A DNA stretch of 29,375 nt from an uncultured Christensenella sp. (GCA_910578655.1 CAJTQE010000013.1:1-29375); one strand, 5' to 3'; shown: positions 1 to 7,333, numbered from the stretch's first letter. The notes: generated by a model from the letters alone, not told the origin. Numbers and translations: made by a program.

Positions 1-1
1 A

Positions 2-266
2 AACGTATATTCTCAGAACATTGTATCGTTTGAATATTTAAACGAAATTATACCCGAAACGGAAGCCGCAAAAATGCTTGTTGTGGACGATATGAAAGTC
101 TACGCAACCAAAGCAACCGATACCGATAAAATTTTAAGTACTGTTAAAAATAACAAATGGCAGATTATCGGCGGTGTTGTTGGCGGTGTCACGGAAGGGC
201 ACGCCGAGCTGGTTGGTGCCGGTAATTGCAGGTATTGTAAGCGGTGCAAAACGTAAAAGGCGTTAA
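2..266 (+). CDS. C-terminal part of a small membrane protein, apparently frameshifted
   Basis: The reading frame enters from outside the window and runs in frame 2 to a stop at 254-256. Its last 20 or so codons look unlike protein (ending NCRYCKRCKT). Removing one base in GGGCACG near 197-203 switches to frame 3 and gives a hydrophobic segment (WLVPVIAGIVSG) and a basic tail (AKRKRR), with a stop at 264-266. That stop lies 11 bases before the next start codon, as expected in this tight operon. A short protein ending in a membrane span and a positively charged tail is what a filamentous-phage coat or minor virion protein looks like, but no family is recognised. The frameshift may be real or a sequencing error. 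Confidence 0.5.
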
Positions 267-277
267 GGCGGTGTTGT

Positions 278-826
278 ATGAAAAGAACACGCACGACAAT
301 ATCCGTTTTCCTGCGCATAGGTTTAGTCGTTTTGCTTTTTGCTCTGCTTGCAGGCGTATTGGCTTTGGCTTTTAACTATGTCGGAAACGGACAACGCAAT
401 TTCTACGTCAAGTACGGCAAGGAAACGATAATCAGTGAGAAAAAGGGCGTTGAACTTCCGAAAGACAGTTTTAGCATATTTCAATGCAATACGTTGACGG
501 GTCAACCTATCGACTACGACGTGCAAATTTATTTGAACGTGAAAAACATTGATAACTTTGATTTTTCCGTTGACGACAACCGTAAAAATTTCAAAAACGA
601 TTTAACCGAATACGATTGCATAAAGTCGTTTAACGTAACAAAGTCTGACACTTATTTCGTTGTATTCGTTCCTGCCGATTTAACGCTTGAAAAAGTAATA
701 CAAGCGAAATATCCCGACAAGGTTATATCGGGAGTGCCTGCTGTAACTCTTGACGCAAAGGACAGTTTTATTTTAACAGTTACGGACGGCGTGGAAAAGC
801 TGAAAACGCAAATTTACTTTTGTTAG
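278..826 (+). CDS. Membrane-anchored protein of unknown function, 182 aa
   Basis: The protein has a basic N-terminus (MKRTRTT), one membrane span at about residues 10-32, and an external domain of about 150 residues rich in charged and beta-prone sequence. There is no recognisable signal peptidase site, so it probably stays anchored as a type II or signal-anchor protein. An AAGGCGG motif sits just before the ATG. The gene ends 10 bases before the next start and follows the truncated gene closely, so it belongs to the same operon. I do not recognise the family. Its position before the large surface protein and the motor ATPase suggests a virion or assembly component. That role is inference. 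Confidence 0.75.
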   Translation: MKRTRTTISVFLRIGLVVLLFALLAGVLALAFNYVGNGQRNFYVKYGKETIISEKKGVELPKDSFSIFQCNTLTGQPIDYDVQIYLNVKNIDNFDFSVDDNRKNFKNDLTEYDCIKSFNVTKSDTYFVVFVPADLTLEKVIQAKYPDKVISGVPAVTLDAKDSFILTVTDGVEKLKTQIYFC

Positions 827-836
827 GCGGTGACTT

Positions 837-2795
837 ATGCAAAACAGTAAGATTATAAAACGATTAACTTACATAACCATAGCGGCGTTTTTGTGCGTTG
901 TAACGGTGATATGCGGACAAGTCAATTTGTCCGCTTTTGCTGAAACTGTTGACGGCATCCGCGCCGCTTATGAAAACACAAACGTATGGGATAATCTGCA
1001 AGGCTCTACTATCGGCGGCAATGCTTTTAATATTGACGATTATCCGCACAACGAAAACGGCAAGCCGCAAATGATTTCGTTTGTTGAGTTCTGCTATTCC
1101 TGTTATTCGGACAAGCAGGACGATTTCGGGCTATATATTTACGTTTACAATCCGCAGGATATTGCTTTTGATACGAATACCGAACGTAATAAAATACAGT
1201 TCCGTTGCGGTAATTTACCGTCCGCAAAATATACGTTGGACTTTTTAAATTATTCCAAAGCGGCAGGTTATGAGGGGCGGTTTTACAAGTTCCGTATACG
1301 GCTAAGCTTGAACGAACGCAACAGCATTTTAAAAGCGTTAAACGAAAACAGCCGAGTATATGAAATAACCGAAATTGAGCTTGTTGTAAAAGGTATTGTG
1401 ACCTCTTATTCTTGCGGTGCGAAATATACCTATTCGGGTTATGTAAAAGGTTATGGCTCGGAACTCGCGGAAAGTGACACTCTAAGCTGTACGGTAGACG
1501 GTTTTGACAAAACTATTGAATTGGACGTAAAACATACCTTTTACCGTCCGCAAGGTGATTATTATAACGGCGAGCAATCTCAATTAAACAGTTGCTATTT
1601 CCGTTTACCGAATAAATATTTCGAAGATTACGGCGAGCTTACGAAAATTATTTGCGAGTGGTTCGAGTACTTTACCAAGCCTATACTTGTTACGGAAGAT
1701 AGCTATACTTACAACAAAATTAATGCCTTGCACGGTGCTGATACCGATACCCTTTCGGACGATATGTATTTCCTGTTTAACGTGTTTTGGGAAAACGGTA
1801 AATCGAATTGGTTTAAAAAGTGGGGCGTATCTGATTGGACTTCCAACTATGGCTATGAAATAGGCGATACTTATCATTGGGGTTTTTTAGGGCTAAACGG
1901 CGCAGAATTTATTTATGATGATTTTTCAAATTTTGCCGCGGCGTTCTATACCGGCGGCAAGCCCTGTGAAGATTATGCTATTGACGGAAACGCACTTAAA
2001 GAAAAATTGCTTAACAACAGCAAATATCTTGGCGGCGAACTTCTTAATGACAGGTATAGCAAATATCTGTTTGAGGACTACGTTCAGAACGGTTACGAAT
2101 ACGGTATTAATCATAAGGAGATAAACGCCGACGATATGCAGGACGTGTTCTGGCACGTTACTACAAAAGACTTTTGGCAAACTGCATTTAGCGGAAATTT
2201 TGACGTTCAAACTATTTATGACAGTAAAAAAGCAATAGAAACTATATCTGATATAGATTTATCGGGTAGCGACAGTGAGATTGCAGGAAGTCTTTACATA
2301 AACGAATGCGACGTTAAAAGTTTAAAAGCCGAACATACAAAAGCAAAGGCAAACAATGAAACGGTTGTAATTTTGCGTTATAGTTCAACGCAGTATATGT
2401 GCGCCCCCTGCACTTCTTCTTATTGCCGAAAAGCTGACGTTGACGGCGGTGAAACGCTTGTAAAGACAAACGTTAATAATTGGGGTGACGGCAAAATTAA
2501 TGCGTACGTTTCGCAGGAGACGGTTTATCTCGATTTCGATATTATATCGCTTTGGTTTACCGCTGACGGCGTAGAAACCGAAATACCTGTCGCCGCCTCG
2601 CCTATGGATATAATTTCGGGACTTACTCCACCTCTTGAAGAGAATTACCATAATCAAAAGCAAAAAAGTATATTGACAATGATTTTTGCGATTATTGCGG
2701 TAGTGGTTTTGGTTGGCTTAATTTACTTAGTCGTAAAAAATCTGTTCCCTAAAAAAACAGTTATACAGCTTGTAGAGAAAAAGAAAAAGGAATAA
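837..2795 (+). CDS. Large surface protein with signal peptide and C-terminal membrane anchor; candidate adsorption-type virion protein
   Basis: The 652-residue product starts with a signal peptide (about residues 10-36, likely cleaved after AFA). A long extracellular region rich in aromatic residues and Asn follows, then a membrane span at about 611-634 and a basic tail ending KKKKE. This type I topology matches the pIII adsorption protein of filamentous phages, although pIII is usually shorter (about 400 residues) and no sequence similarity is claimed. Just before the anchor is the motif TPPLEENYH (about 597-605), which recurs near the N-terminus of the protein at 6380-6694. Position in a virion-like operon, upstream of tiny membrane proteins and an ATPase, supports the analogy. 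It could alternatively be a surface adhesin of another element type. Confidence 0.8.
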   Translation: MQNSKIIKRLTYITIAAFLCVVTVICGQVNLSAFAETVDGIRAAYENTNVWDNLQGSTIGGNAFNIDDYPHNENGKPQMISFVEFCYSCYSDKQDDFGLYIYVYNPQDIAFDTNTERNKIQFRCGNLPSAKYTLDFLNYSKAAGYEGRFYKFRIRLSLNERNSILKALNENSRVYEITEIELVVKGIVTSYSCGAKYTYSGYVKGYGSELAESDTLSCTVDGFDKTIELDVKHTFYRPQGDYYNGEQSQLNSCYFRLPNKYFEDYGELTKIICEWFEYFTKPILVTEDSYTYNKINALHGADTDTLSDDMYFLFNVFWENGKSNWFKKWGVSDWTSNYGYEIGDTYHWGFLGLNGAEFIYDDFSNFAAAFYTGGKPCEDYAIDGNALKEKLLNNSKYLGGELLNDRYSKYLFEDYVQNGYEYGINHKEINADDMQDVFWHVTTKDFWQTAFSGNFDVQTIYDSKKAIETISDIDLSGSDSEIAGSLYINECDVKSLKAEHTKAKANNETVVILRYSSTQYMCAPCTSSYCRKADVDGGETLVKTNVNNWGDGKINAYVSQETVYLDFDIISLWFTADGVETEIPVAASPMDIISGLTPPLEENYHNQKQKSILTMIFAIIAVVVLVGLIYLVVKNLFPKKTVIQLVEKKKKE

Positions 2796-2801
2796 ATCGA
2801 A

Positions 2802-2903
2802 ATGTTTATTTTGAAATGGATATTTAAAATACTTGTGTTTATAGCCGTTGCGCTTTTAATAAGTTACTTTTCCCCTTTTAGCTGTATTGGGTGTATTTTT
2901 TAA
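2802..2903 (+). CDS. 33-residue single-span membrane peptide
   Basis: A short frame begins 6 bases after the stop of the large surface protein and encodes MFILKWIFKI followed by an uninterrupted hydrophobic stretch, ending SCIGCIF. It is almost entirely one membrane span. The size and hydrophobicity resemble the minor coat proteins pVII and pIX (about 32-33 residues) of Ff phages. The ribosome binding site is weak, so it may be translated by coupling from the upstream gene. Short hydrophobic frames can arise by chance. The operon position is the main support. Confidence 0.5.
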   Translation: MFILKWIFKILVFIAVALLISYFSPFSCIGCIF

Positions 2904-2961
2904 AAGTTGAGGTAATTAAAATTGTAAGTTATAAAAATATTTTAATTAGGATGGTTAGTCA

Positions 2962-3159
2962 ATGGAAATTTTATTTTACATAATGATAGTTCTATTTGCT
3001 CTTGATATTATTATCGGATTTGTCAACGGCTTTATTGAGGGTAAACGCGCTTCTGAATTCAATAAACGTTTATGGTGGCTTGAAGAACAATACTATAAAG
3101 GTTTGACAGACAGCGTATTCCCCGAATTTAAGGAAAATCACGAAAATGAAAACATTTAA
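2962..3159 (+). CDS. 65-residue single-span membrane protein
   Basis: The N-terminal 24 residues form a hydrophobic span (ILFYIMIVLFALDIIIGFV), followed by a charged cytoplasmic or external tail with Trp-Trp and Tyr-Tyr pairs and an acidic end. An AGGATGG motif precedes the ATG. The gene overlaps the next small frame (starting at 3146) and sits in the virion-like operon. Size and one-span topology fit a small filamentous-phage coat protein, but the span is N-terminal and the tail is not basic, so it is not an obvious major coat protein. Confidence 0.65.
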   Translation: MEILFYIMIVLFALDIIIGFVNGFIEGKRASEFNKRLWWLEEQYYKGLTDSVFPEFKENHENENI

Positions 3160-3238
3160 ACGAATACTTTGGGTAATGCTTGCAGTGTTTACCCTTGCCG
3201 TTATAGGCTATTTCATTTATACAGGTTTTAAGGTATGA
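3146..3238 (+). CDS. 30-residue single-span membrane peptide bridging two genes
   Basis: The frame starts inside the last codons of the 65-residue gene and ends with TGA at 3236-3238, overlapping the ATG of the ATPase gene as ATGA. It encodes a basic start (MKTFKR) and one hydrophobic span (ILWVMLAVFTLAVIGYFIY). Overlaps at both ends imply translational coupling, which argues that it is real. It is the second peptide in this operon of pVII/pIX size. Function beyond membrane insertion is unknown. Confidence 0.55.
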   Translation: MKTFKRILWVMLAVFTLAVIGYFIYTGFKV

Positions 3239-5406
3239 AAAATAAATTTAATTACCGTCATATCCTTTGCATAATAATAACGCTCGGCTTTATTGCCTGT
3301 GTGTTGCTGTTCCCGAACGCTATCGGTAGAATTATCGAAAGCGGTCGGGACTTCGGCTTATCCATTGCGTTTTATTTCTGCGAGTTGTTCGGTATCGAAT
3401 ACGGCTTTACTCCCACCGTCAACGATTATCCGGAAATACCTTTCTTTCCGTCGTTCGGCGGCGGCGTAACGCCTGCTCCGTCGCTCCCCGATACTTGGCC
3501 AGGCTTTCAAAGTAATTGGTCTGCATATTGGCAACTATGCGTAAGTAAAGATAACTTGCTCGGTTATCTCGCTTTTATCGCGGACGGTCTATATAACATT
3601 TGTTTTGTAACCATAATTCTTCTGCCGTTTGTACTTCTCTTGTATATTCTTTTTCGGCGGTATCTGAAAAATCAAAACAACGATTACGACAAAGACAGTA
3701 AACCGCTTAAAGCATTTAAGTGGCTTATAGCTCATACATACCGCCCTATTAAGATTTGGGCTATCGGGTTTATTACGTTCATTCGGGAGCGTAAAGCGTA
3801 TTGGGTAACTTGGTTGTGTATTTGGCTGTTCTATTTTAATGCCTTTACTATAATTCTTGAATTTCTCGCCTATTATTTCTACTTCGTAATTTCGTTTGAT
3901 ATAGGAAATATTTACCGTCAAATATACAAGCTGTTTCTTGATTTATCCGTACCTTTTAAAGCTATACCGTTATGGGTATGGGGCATTATTGTGTTAATAC
4001 TGTTTGATATGTTACGCAAAAAAATTGCCTATGCGCGGTTAAATCACTATGAATTACGCAACCGCGGTTTTATCAATGCCCGACCTATTGTATTTATGGT
4101 ATGCGGTACTATGGGCAAGAAAAAGACAACGGCAATAACGGATATGGCGTTGTCACAGGAAGTTATGTTCCGCAACAAAGCATTTGAAAAAATACTTGAA
4201 AACGATTTAAAATTCCCTGCATTTCCTTGGGTCAACCTTGAAAATCAAATAAAGGTTGCAATGGAATCACACAAAGTGTACAACCTTGCAACCGCTGAAA
4301 TATGGATAAGACAAAAGGCTTTAATTTGGTATAACACGCAAACACGCGAAAATTTATTTAATTACGATTACGAAAAATACGGACTTACTTATAACGATAA
4401 ACTTCGGGTTTATGATATTTGGGAAGTTATCGAAACTTACGCAAAATTATATTTTATTTACATTATTCAATCGTCGTTGCTTATTGCAAATTATTCTATT
4501 AGGGTAGACAACATATTGTCTGATTTGGGTAATTTTCCGCTTTGGCATAGTGATTTCTTCAAAAGCGATAGCCGATTAATAGACAGCTACTCCCGTCACT
4601 CTCATATCCTTGATTTTGATACATTGCGGCTCGGTAAAAAGGTAATTGAAAACAACGATAAAGCGGACGGCTTTGAGTTCGGCGTTATCGTTATAACCGA
4701 AGTCGGGAAAGAGCGCGGAAACAATCTTGAATTGCAGGAAAAGAAAAAGAACGCTGCCGAAGCTAATCAAAAGAACGATTTATTTAATAGCTGTCTTAAA
4801 ATGATACGTCATAGCGCAACGGTAGACAATTTCCCTTTTGTGCGGATAATTACTGACGAGCAGCGCCCCGAAAGTTGGGGCGCTGATGCGCGCGACTTAT
4901 GCGAAATAGTCCATATCAAAGAAAGCGGCGAAACGTGTCTTGCAATGCCTTTTTTCGCGCTTGCGGAATTGCTATACGGTTGGCTGTTCGGCAAGTTTAC
5001 TAATCTTTACTATCAGTACCGTTATGTACGCTCGGATAATACTTTGATTATGTATTTGCTCAAAGCGTTTACGGCTAAAATACACCACTATTATACAAGC
5101 ATTTACAACCGTTTCGGATATTGTACGCTTTACGTTCAAACTGAAAGCGGAACTCAGGACGGACAGCTTAACAATAACAAGTATTTTCTTATGACAAAGA
5201 AAATTTACAGCAAGCGTTTTTCGACGGACTGCTTTTCGGACTTCTTCACCGAAAAAGCGTTGCGTTCGCCTGTCGGCATTGACGATATAAAGGAATACGC
5301 AACAGAAAAGGCTACGTTTGCCGAATTAGCCGAACAAAACAGTTACTTCGTAAACGATTTATTAAACGGACTTAAAAAGGATAATAAAAATGAAAAAGAA
5401 ACGTAA
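3235..5406 (+). CDS. Polytopic membrane ATPase with deviant P-loop; candidate pI/Zot-like phage assembly motor
   Basis: The 723-residue protein has about five hydrophobic spans in its first 265 residues (near 8-28, 38-55, 112-140, 190-222 and 243-260). A predicted cytoplasmic NTPase domain follows. Its Walker A-like loop GTMGKKKTT (291-299) has Lys where GxxGxGKT has the second Gly. A Walker B-like strand GVIVITEVGKE lies at about 483-493, and a later TDEQRPESWGADARDL segment (about 540-555) resembles the post-Walker-B motif of VirD4/Zot-type motors. Filamentous-phage pI/Zot proteins are usually 350-450 residues with one span. The long N-terminal membrane region and odd P-loop make this divergent, and a conjugation coupling protein is the main alternative. 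It overlaps genes on both sides. Confidence 0.65.
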   Translation: MKNKFNYRHILCIIITLGFIACVLLFPNAIGRIIESGRDFGLSIAFYFCELFGIEYGFTPTVNDYPEIPFFPSFGGGVTPAPSLPDTWPGFQSNWSAYWQLCVSKDNLLGYLAFIADGLYNICFVTIILLPFVLLLYILFRRYLKNQNNDYDKDSKPLKAFKWLIAHTYRPIKIWAIGFITFIRERKAYWVTWLCIWLFYFNAFTIILEFLAYYFYFVISFDIGNIYRQIYKLFLDLSVPFKAIPLWVWGIIVLILFDMLRKKIAYARLNHYELRNRGFINARPIVFMVCGTMGKKKTTAITDMALSQEVMFRNKAFEKILENDLKFPAFPWVNLENQIKVAMESHKVYNLATAEIWIRQKALIWYNTQTRENLFNYDYEKYGLTYNDKLRVYDIWEVIETYAKLYFIYIIQSSLLIANYSIRVDNILSDLGNFPLWHSDFFKSDSRLIDSYSRHSHILDFDTLRLGKKVIENNDKADGFEFGVIVITEVGKERGNNLELQEKKKNAAEANQKNDLFNSCLKMIRHSATVDNFPFVRIITDEQRPESWGADARDLCEIVHIKESGETCLAMPFFALAELLYGWLFGKFTNLYYQYRYVRSDNTLIMYLLKAFTAKIHHYYTSIYNRFGYCTLYVQTESGTQDGQLNNNKYFLMTKKIYSKRFSTDCFSDFFTEKALRSPVGIDDIKEYATEKATFAELAEQNSYFVNDLLNGLKKDNKNEKET

Positions 5407-5941
5407 ACCTTTTAAATGTAAAAACGAGGCTCAAAAACGCGCTATAAGGGCAAATTATGCCCGTATGTCCGCAGAGAATAAAACTTCAAAATCGCCGTTT
5501 AAATTACCATTGAAAAACGGTGAACATAGGTGGAATATATATCGAGTATCGAATACGGTTTTAAACGGCAAAAATGACGGAGACGTTCACGGCGGTTTAG
5601 TGCTTGACGAAGAAAACGGAAACGTTATGCTTGCACAGGTTACACATAGCCCCCGTAAAGGTAAACGCAATAATATTCCTATCCGTAATATTAAATCTAC
5701 CGATTTGGACAAAGACGGAAAATTAAAAGAAAGTTACATAGAACGGCGATTAATTGTTTCAGTTACAGATAAAGACGGCGAAAAAGGAATTGATATTGAA
5801 AAATTAAATAAGCAGTTAAATGATTTGCAGTTTACCGAAGCTGAAAAACAAAGAATTTTAGACGAATTAAGCCATTTGTCTACTGCGGAAGAACGATATA
5901 AATTATTTAAAGAATTAGCAAAGAGAAAAGGCGGTACATAA
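5390..5941 (+). CDS. Basic protein of unknown function, 183 aa
   Basis: The start overlaps the ATPase gene by 17 bases, so it is the last gene of the operon. The first 40 residues are very basic (MKKKRKPFKCK). The middle (about residues 45-105) has alternating hydrophobic and charged residues and a GGLVLDEENGN segment that could form beta strands. The C-terminal 50 residues are predicted helical and charged. There is no signal peptide or membrane span. The basic N-terminus suggests nucleic-acid binding, which is inference. The terminator stem begins inside its last codons. I do not recognise a family. Confidence 0.75.
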   Translation: MKKKRKPFKCKNEAQKRAIRANYARMSAENKTSKSPFKLPLKNGEHRWNIYRVSNTVLNGKNDGDVHGGLVLDEENGNVMLAQVTHSPRKGKRNNIPIRNIKSTDLDKDGKLKESYIERRLIVSVTDKDGEKGIDIEKLNKQLNDLQFTEAEKQRILDELSHLSTAEERYKLFKELAKRKGGT

Positions 5942-5953
5942 GTACCGCCTTTT
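5926..5953. terminator. Bidirectional intrinsic terminator
   Basis: A 12-bp stem (AAAAGGCGGTAC paired with GTACCGCCTTTT) with a four-base ATAA loop. Read rightward it ends the virion-like operon and overlaps the stop codon at 5939-5941. Read leftward it ends the short RNA that starts near 6056. Confidence 0.85.
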
Positions 5954-6056
5954 AGCAAGGTTTACGGATATTTCCGACAACCGTCCGTTCTTATATGGTC
6001 GAGCTTTTCAAAGACGTATTTGCCATTTACACGCCCCTCTTAATGAACGTCAACCG
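5926..6056 (-). ncRNA. Candidate leftward small RNA, about 130 nt
   Basis: A consensus promoter at 6063-6091 reads leftward, and the next feature downstream is the terminator at 5926-5953. The transcript would be about 130 nt. The only possible peptide is 11 residues (MANTSLKSSTI) preceded by AGGGG, so the unit is either a small RNA or a very short leader peptide. A small internal hairpin (CGGA/TCCG) lies near 5967-5978. This is a prediction from promoter and terminator only. Confidence 0.5.
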
Positions 6057-6062
6057 ACTACT

Positions 6063-6091
6063 ATTATATGCAAGCTAAAATATAATGTCAA
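6063..6091 (-). promoter_or_regulatory. Sigma-A promoter reading leftward
   Basis: On the minus strand: TTGACA, a 17-bp spacer and TATAAT, a perfect match to consensus. No gene longer than 11 codons lies between it and the terminator at 5926-5953. Confidence 0.75.
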
Positions 6092-6125
6092 TTAAAATTG
6101 CGAATATACGGAAATTTTCTTTATT

Positions 6126-6160
6126 TTCCCCTCGTCCAGTGCAACCGGCCGAGGGGAATT
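6126..6160. repeat. 35-bp hairpin repeat, copy A
   Basis: A nine-base stem (TTCCCCTCG with CGAGGGGAA) encloses a 15-base loop. The whole 35 bp matches copy B at 6710-6744 at 30 positions in the same orientation. The two copies bracket the rightward small RNA and the 6380-6694 gene. Confidence 0.7.
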
Positions 6161-6182
6161 AAATAATATAACTTGGAAAAAT

Positions 6183-6211
6183 TTGACAGTTATACTCTTT
6201 TATGATAATAT
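6183..6211 (+). promoter_or_regulatory. Sigma-A promoter for the structured RNA
   Basis: TTGACA at 6183-6188, a 17-bp spacer and TAATAT at 6206-6211. The predicted start near 6218 lies at the very base of a long RNA stem. Confidence 0.75.
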
Positions 6212-6217
6212 AACCTT

Positions 6218-6362
6218 GCTACACAAAGTTAATATTTATCTAATAGAGTACTTTCAGCAAAACGGTATTCTTCTTTTACTATTAGATAAATTTTGTGTAG
6301 CAACAAAAACAGAAAGAGAATATGTTTTGGGTGCGTATTCTTTTTCGAATACGCATTTTTTT
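6218..6362 (+). ncRNA. Structured RNA with 5' stem and own terminator, upstream of 6380 gene
   Basis: From the predicted start the RNA folds into two stacked 12-bp stems: 6216-6227 with 6292-6303, and 6235-6246 with 6279-6290. They are separated by a 7/1-base internal loop and capped by a 32-base loop. An A-rich linker follows, then a terminator at 6332-6362. It ends 17 bases before the next start codon, so it could be a free small RNA or an attenuating leader of that gene. Other readings are a copy-control RNA or, in single-stranded phage DNA, an origin or packaging hairpin. I know no RNA family it matches. Confidence 0.6.
6332..6362 (+). terminator. Intrinsic terminator of the structured RNA
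   Basis: A nine-base stem TGCGTATTC/GAATACGCA with a six-base loop, followed by seven T residues at 6356-6362. It is a textbook rho-independent terminator placed just before the ribosome binding site of the next gene. Confidence 0.88.
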
Positions 6363-6379
6363 ATTAAGAGGTATTTATT

Positions 6380-6694
6380 ATGAATTTGTTAGCTGATAAT
6401 GTTCCGTCTATCACTCCACCTTTAAAAGAAAATTATCATTATAATATGGATACTTCAACAATTATAATTTTAATTATTTGCTGTTTGGTTGCCGTTCTTA
6501 TTATTGCGTTTTTATGTTTTTTGATAAAACGCCGCTGTTCAAACAAAAAAAATAATTCGGTTAATCAAAATAATACTGTATCAACCGAAGACGAATTACA
6601 AGTTTTATCGGAATATCAAAAACTTGATAGTCAAAGCAAGGACATACTAAAAAATACAATTCAAAGCTTAAATTCAAAATCAAATGAGGACTAA
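6380..6694 (+). CDS. Single-span membrane protein sharing the TPPLxENYH motif, 104 aa
   Basis: An AAGAGG ribosome binding site precedes the ATG. Residues 1-25 are extracytoplasmic and carry ITPPLKENYH (11-20). A hydrophobic span follows at about 27-48, then a basic stop-transfer KRR and a polar, Asn/Gln/Ser-rich cytoplasmic tail of about 50 residues. The motif plus adjacent span has the same order as the C-terminus of the 652-residue surface protein (TPPLEENYH then span), so the two share an anchor module. It has no cleavable signal peptide. Its own promoter and attenuator-like RNA set it apart from the virion-like operon. Function unknown. Confidence 0.75.
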   Translation: MNLLADNVPSITPPLKENYHYNMDTSTIIILIICCLVAVLIIAFLCFLIKRRCSNKKNNSVNQNNTVSTEDELQVLSEYQKLDSQSKDILKNTIQSLNSKSNED

Positions 6695-6709
6695 TGCTTT
6701 TTTTGTTTC

Positions 6710-6744
6710 TTCCCCTCTCCCAGCGCAGCCGGGCGAGGGGAATT
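6710..6744. repeat. 35-bp hairpin repeat, copy B
   Basis: Direct near-copy of 6126-6160 (5 differences in 35). It has the same TTCCCCTC/GAGGGGAA stem and lies 15 bases after the stop of the 104-residue gene, where it could also act as a weak terminator. Confidence 0.7.
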
Positions 6745-6764
6745 TTACTGCACCTCACAGACGT

Positions 6765-6795
6765 TTGTGATTATCGATAATCACAATCGATTGTG
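6765..6795. promoter_or_regulatory. Two overlapping perfect palindromes
   Basis: A 22-bp perfect palindrome at 6765-6786 (half-site TTGTGATTATC) overlaps a 14-bp perfect palindrome at 6782-6795 (CACAATCGATTGTG). They share the CACAA element, giving three half-sites in a row. The first overlaps the stop codon of the leftward 87-residue gene. This looks like a protein-binding or recombination site. It lacks the T-run of an intrinsic terminator. Confidence 0.6.
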
Positions 6796-7044
6796 CAATG
6801 TCGTATCCGCGAAAAAGTGTTGTACTCCTTTTAAAGCAGAATTGAAACTATTTTCACATATTCTATTGCAATATACACCGCTTGCAATTATCACTTCGTA
6901 ATAATTTGCTGATGTTCGGAAAATTTGCGCTATCTGAAAGGTTCTTGTATTAACGATAACAGCAAAGTTATTGCTTGAATTGGTTATTAAATAACCGTCT
7001 GCTTTTTTGAAATAGAAAGATATATCGTTAAAATTATTTCTCAT
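6781..7044 (-). CDS. Small hypothetical protein, 87 aa
   Basis: An AAGGAG ribosome binding site lies 9 bases before the ATG. The protein is soluble, with alternating hydrophobic and polar residues in its first 55 residues (FYFKKADGYLITNSSNNFAV) that suggest a beta-rich fold. It is the last gene of the leftward operon and its stop overlaps the palindrome at 6765-6786. No family is recognised. Confidence 0.65.
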   Translation of the reverse strand: MRNNFNDISFYFKKADGYLITNSSNNFAVIVNTRTFQIAQIFRTSANYYEVIIASGVYCNRICENSFNSALKGVQHFFADTTLHNRL

Positions 7045-7057
7045 TATTCATTGCTCC

Positions 7058-7231
7058 TTAAAACGAAAACATAAAGTTTTCAATTAATTTAGTAAAATAT
7101 GTGTGCGTAATAATGCGTTCGCTCTTCTTGATTTTAACATACAATTTCCGTCCTTTCGGACTGAACGAAAAACCGTAACAGTTGGAAAGCGCTATATCTT
7201 TGCCGTTGTAATTAAAATACAATTTAAACAT
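7058..7231 (-). CDS. Small hypothetical protein, 57 aa
   Basis: AAGGAG lies 7 bases before the ATG. The product begins MFKLYFNYNGKDIALSNCYG and is basic and soluble, with no membrane span. It sits between other small leftward genes with 13 bases to the next start. The perfect ribosome binding site and operon position support it more than the sequence does. Confidence 0.6.
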   Translation of the reverse strand: MFKLYFNYNGKDIALSNCYGFSFSPKGRKLYVKIKKSERIITHTYFTKLIENFMFSF

Positions 7232-7310
7232 AAATTAACTCCTTATAATAAAACTGAAATTAAAGTCTACCGCTGTCGGCGGTGGGTTGGGGCTTCGGGT
7301 AAGGGGAAGT

Positions 7311-7329
7311 CCGCCCGAAAATCGGGCGG
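7311..7329. terminator. GC-rich hairpin, possible terminator without U-run
   Basis: An eight-base stem CCGCCCGA/TCGGGCGG with a three-base loop, five bases beyond the stop of the 64-residue leftward gene. No T-run follows on either strand, so it may instead partly attenuate or stabilise the message. Confidence 0.4.
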
Positions 7330-7333
7330 AATA

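Noticed and set aside
6218..6362. Retron non-coding RNA
   Set aside because: The inverted repeats recall the flanks of a retron RNA, but no reverse transcriptase gene is in the window.
6183..6383. A 66-codon frame starting with TTG across the structured RNA
   Set aside because: Its start codon is the -35 box of the promoter, it runs through both arms of the long stem and the terminator, and no ribosome binding site precedes it.
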